21,959 bases of DNA from Victivallis vadensis. Lineage in GTDB: Bacteria > Verrucomicrobiota > Lentisphaeria > Victivallales > GWF2-50-93. Made by a program: the position numbers and the translations under genes. Shown one piece after another: positions 21,959-21,959 of the stretch. A model generated the notes under the pieces. It ran no database searches, was not told the DNA's origin, and worked only from the letters and a program-made list of their open reading frames with translations. How positions within the stretch are numbered: the first letter of the stretch is position 1; every line of letters begins with the position of its first letter. The stretch is taken from the NCBI GenBank assembly GCA_020718525.1, contig DYRX01000033.1:1-21959 (forward strand), written 5' to 3'.

Positions 21959-21959
21959 C

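Overview
The window looks like chromosomal sequence from an anaerobic, fermentative bacterium of the PVC superphylum, most plausibly a gut-type Lentisphaerota (Victivallales-like) lineage. This is an inference. It rests on a coaE-rho gene pair like that of Chlamydiae, a Rho factor with a very long disordered N-terminal region, an [FeFe]-hydrogenase, many small lipoproteins, and a GH42 beta-galactosidase. No tRNA, rRNA, CRISPR array, insertion sequence or phage gene was seen. Most genes are ordinary housekeeping or metabolic genes. Nothing visible amounts to a clear new multi-gene system. The more unusual signals are a structured intergenic region, odd catalytic residues and low-complexity tracts.

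Left part (1-9221). A membrane-anchored HEAT-repeat protein (+) converges with a minus-strand block read from right to left: coaE, rho, an acidic zinc-ribbon protein, an FtsB/DivIC-like division protein, an [FeFe]-hydrogenase and a small lipoprotein with a strong intrinsic terminator. A hairpin at the rho stop codon overlaps a promoter that probably serves the zinc-ribbon, ftsB and hydrogenase genes. The gap between ftsB and the hydrogenase holds three successive perfect inverted repeats.

Middle part (9222-14405). A rightward cluster holds a NUDT5-like Nudix hydrolase, an asparagine-synthetase-like amidotransferase carrying a GQGGDE instead of a GEGxDE motif, and a GH42 beta-galactosidase. 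The last two are 3 nt apart. The cluster ends in an AT-rich convergent intergenic region with a terminator-like hairpin and a two-tier perfect inverted repeat.

Right part (14406-20279). A compact leftward run reads coaX, trpF, an SGNH-type hydrolase, two unrecognised small ORFs, a YqjD/ElaB-like protein, a YqjE-like two-helix membrane protein and a second, canonical asnB. Several junctions overlap or are only a few nucleotides apart. The CoaX protein has Asn where the family's N-terminal catalytic Asp is expected.

Right end (20280-21959). A divergently transcribed TPR lipoprotein gene carries a run of ten C just after its lipobox. It converges with a YcfL-like lipoprotein gene on the minus strand.
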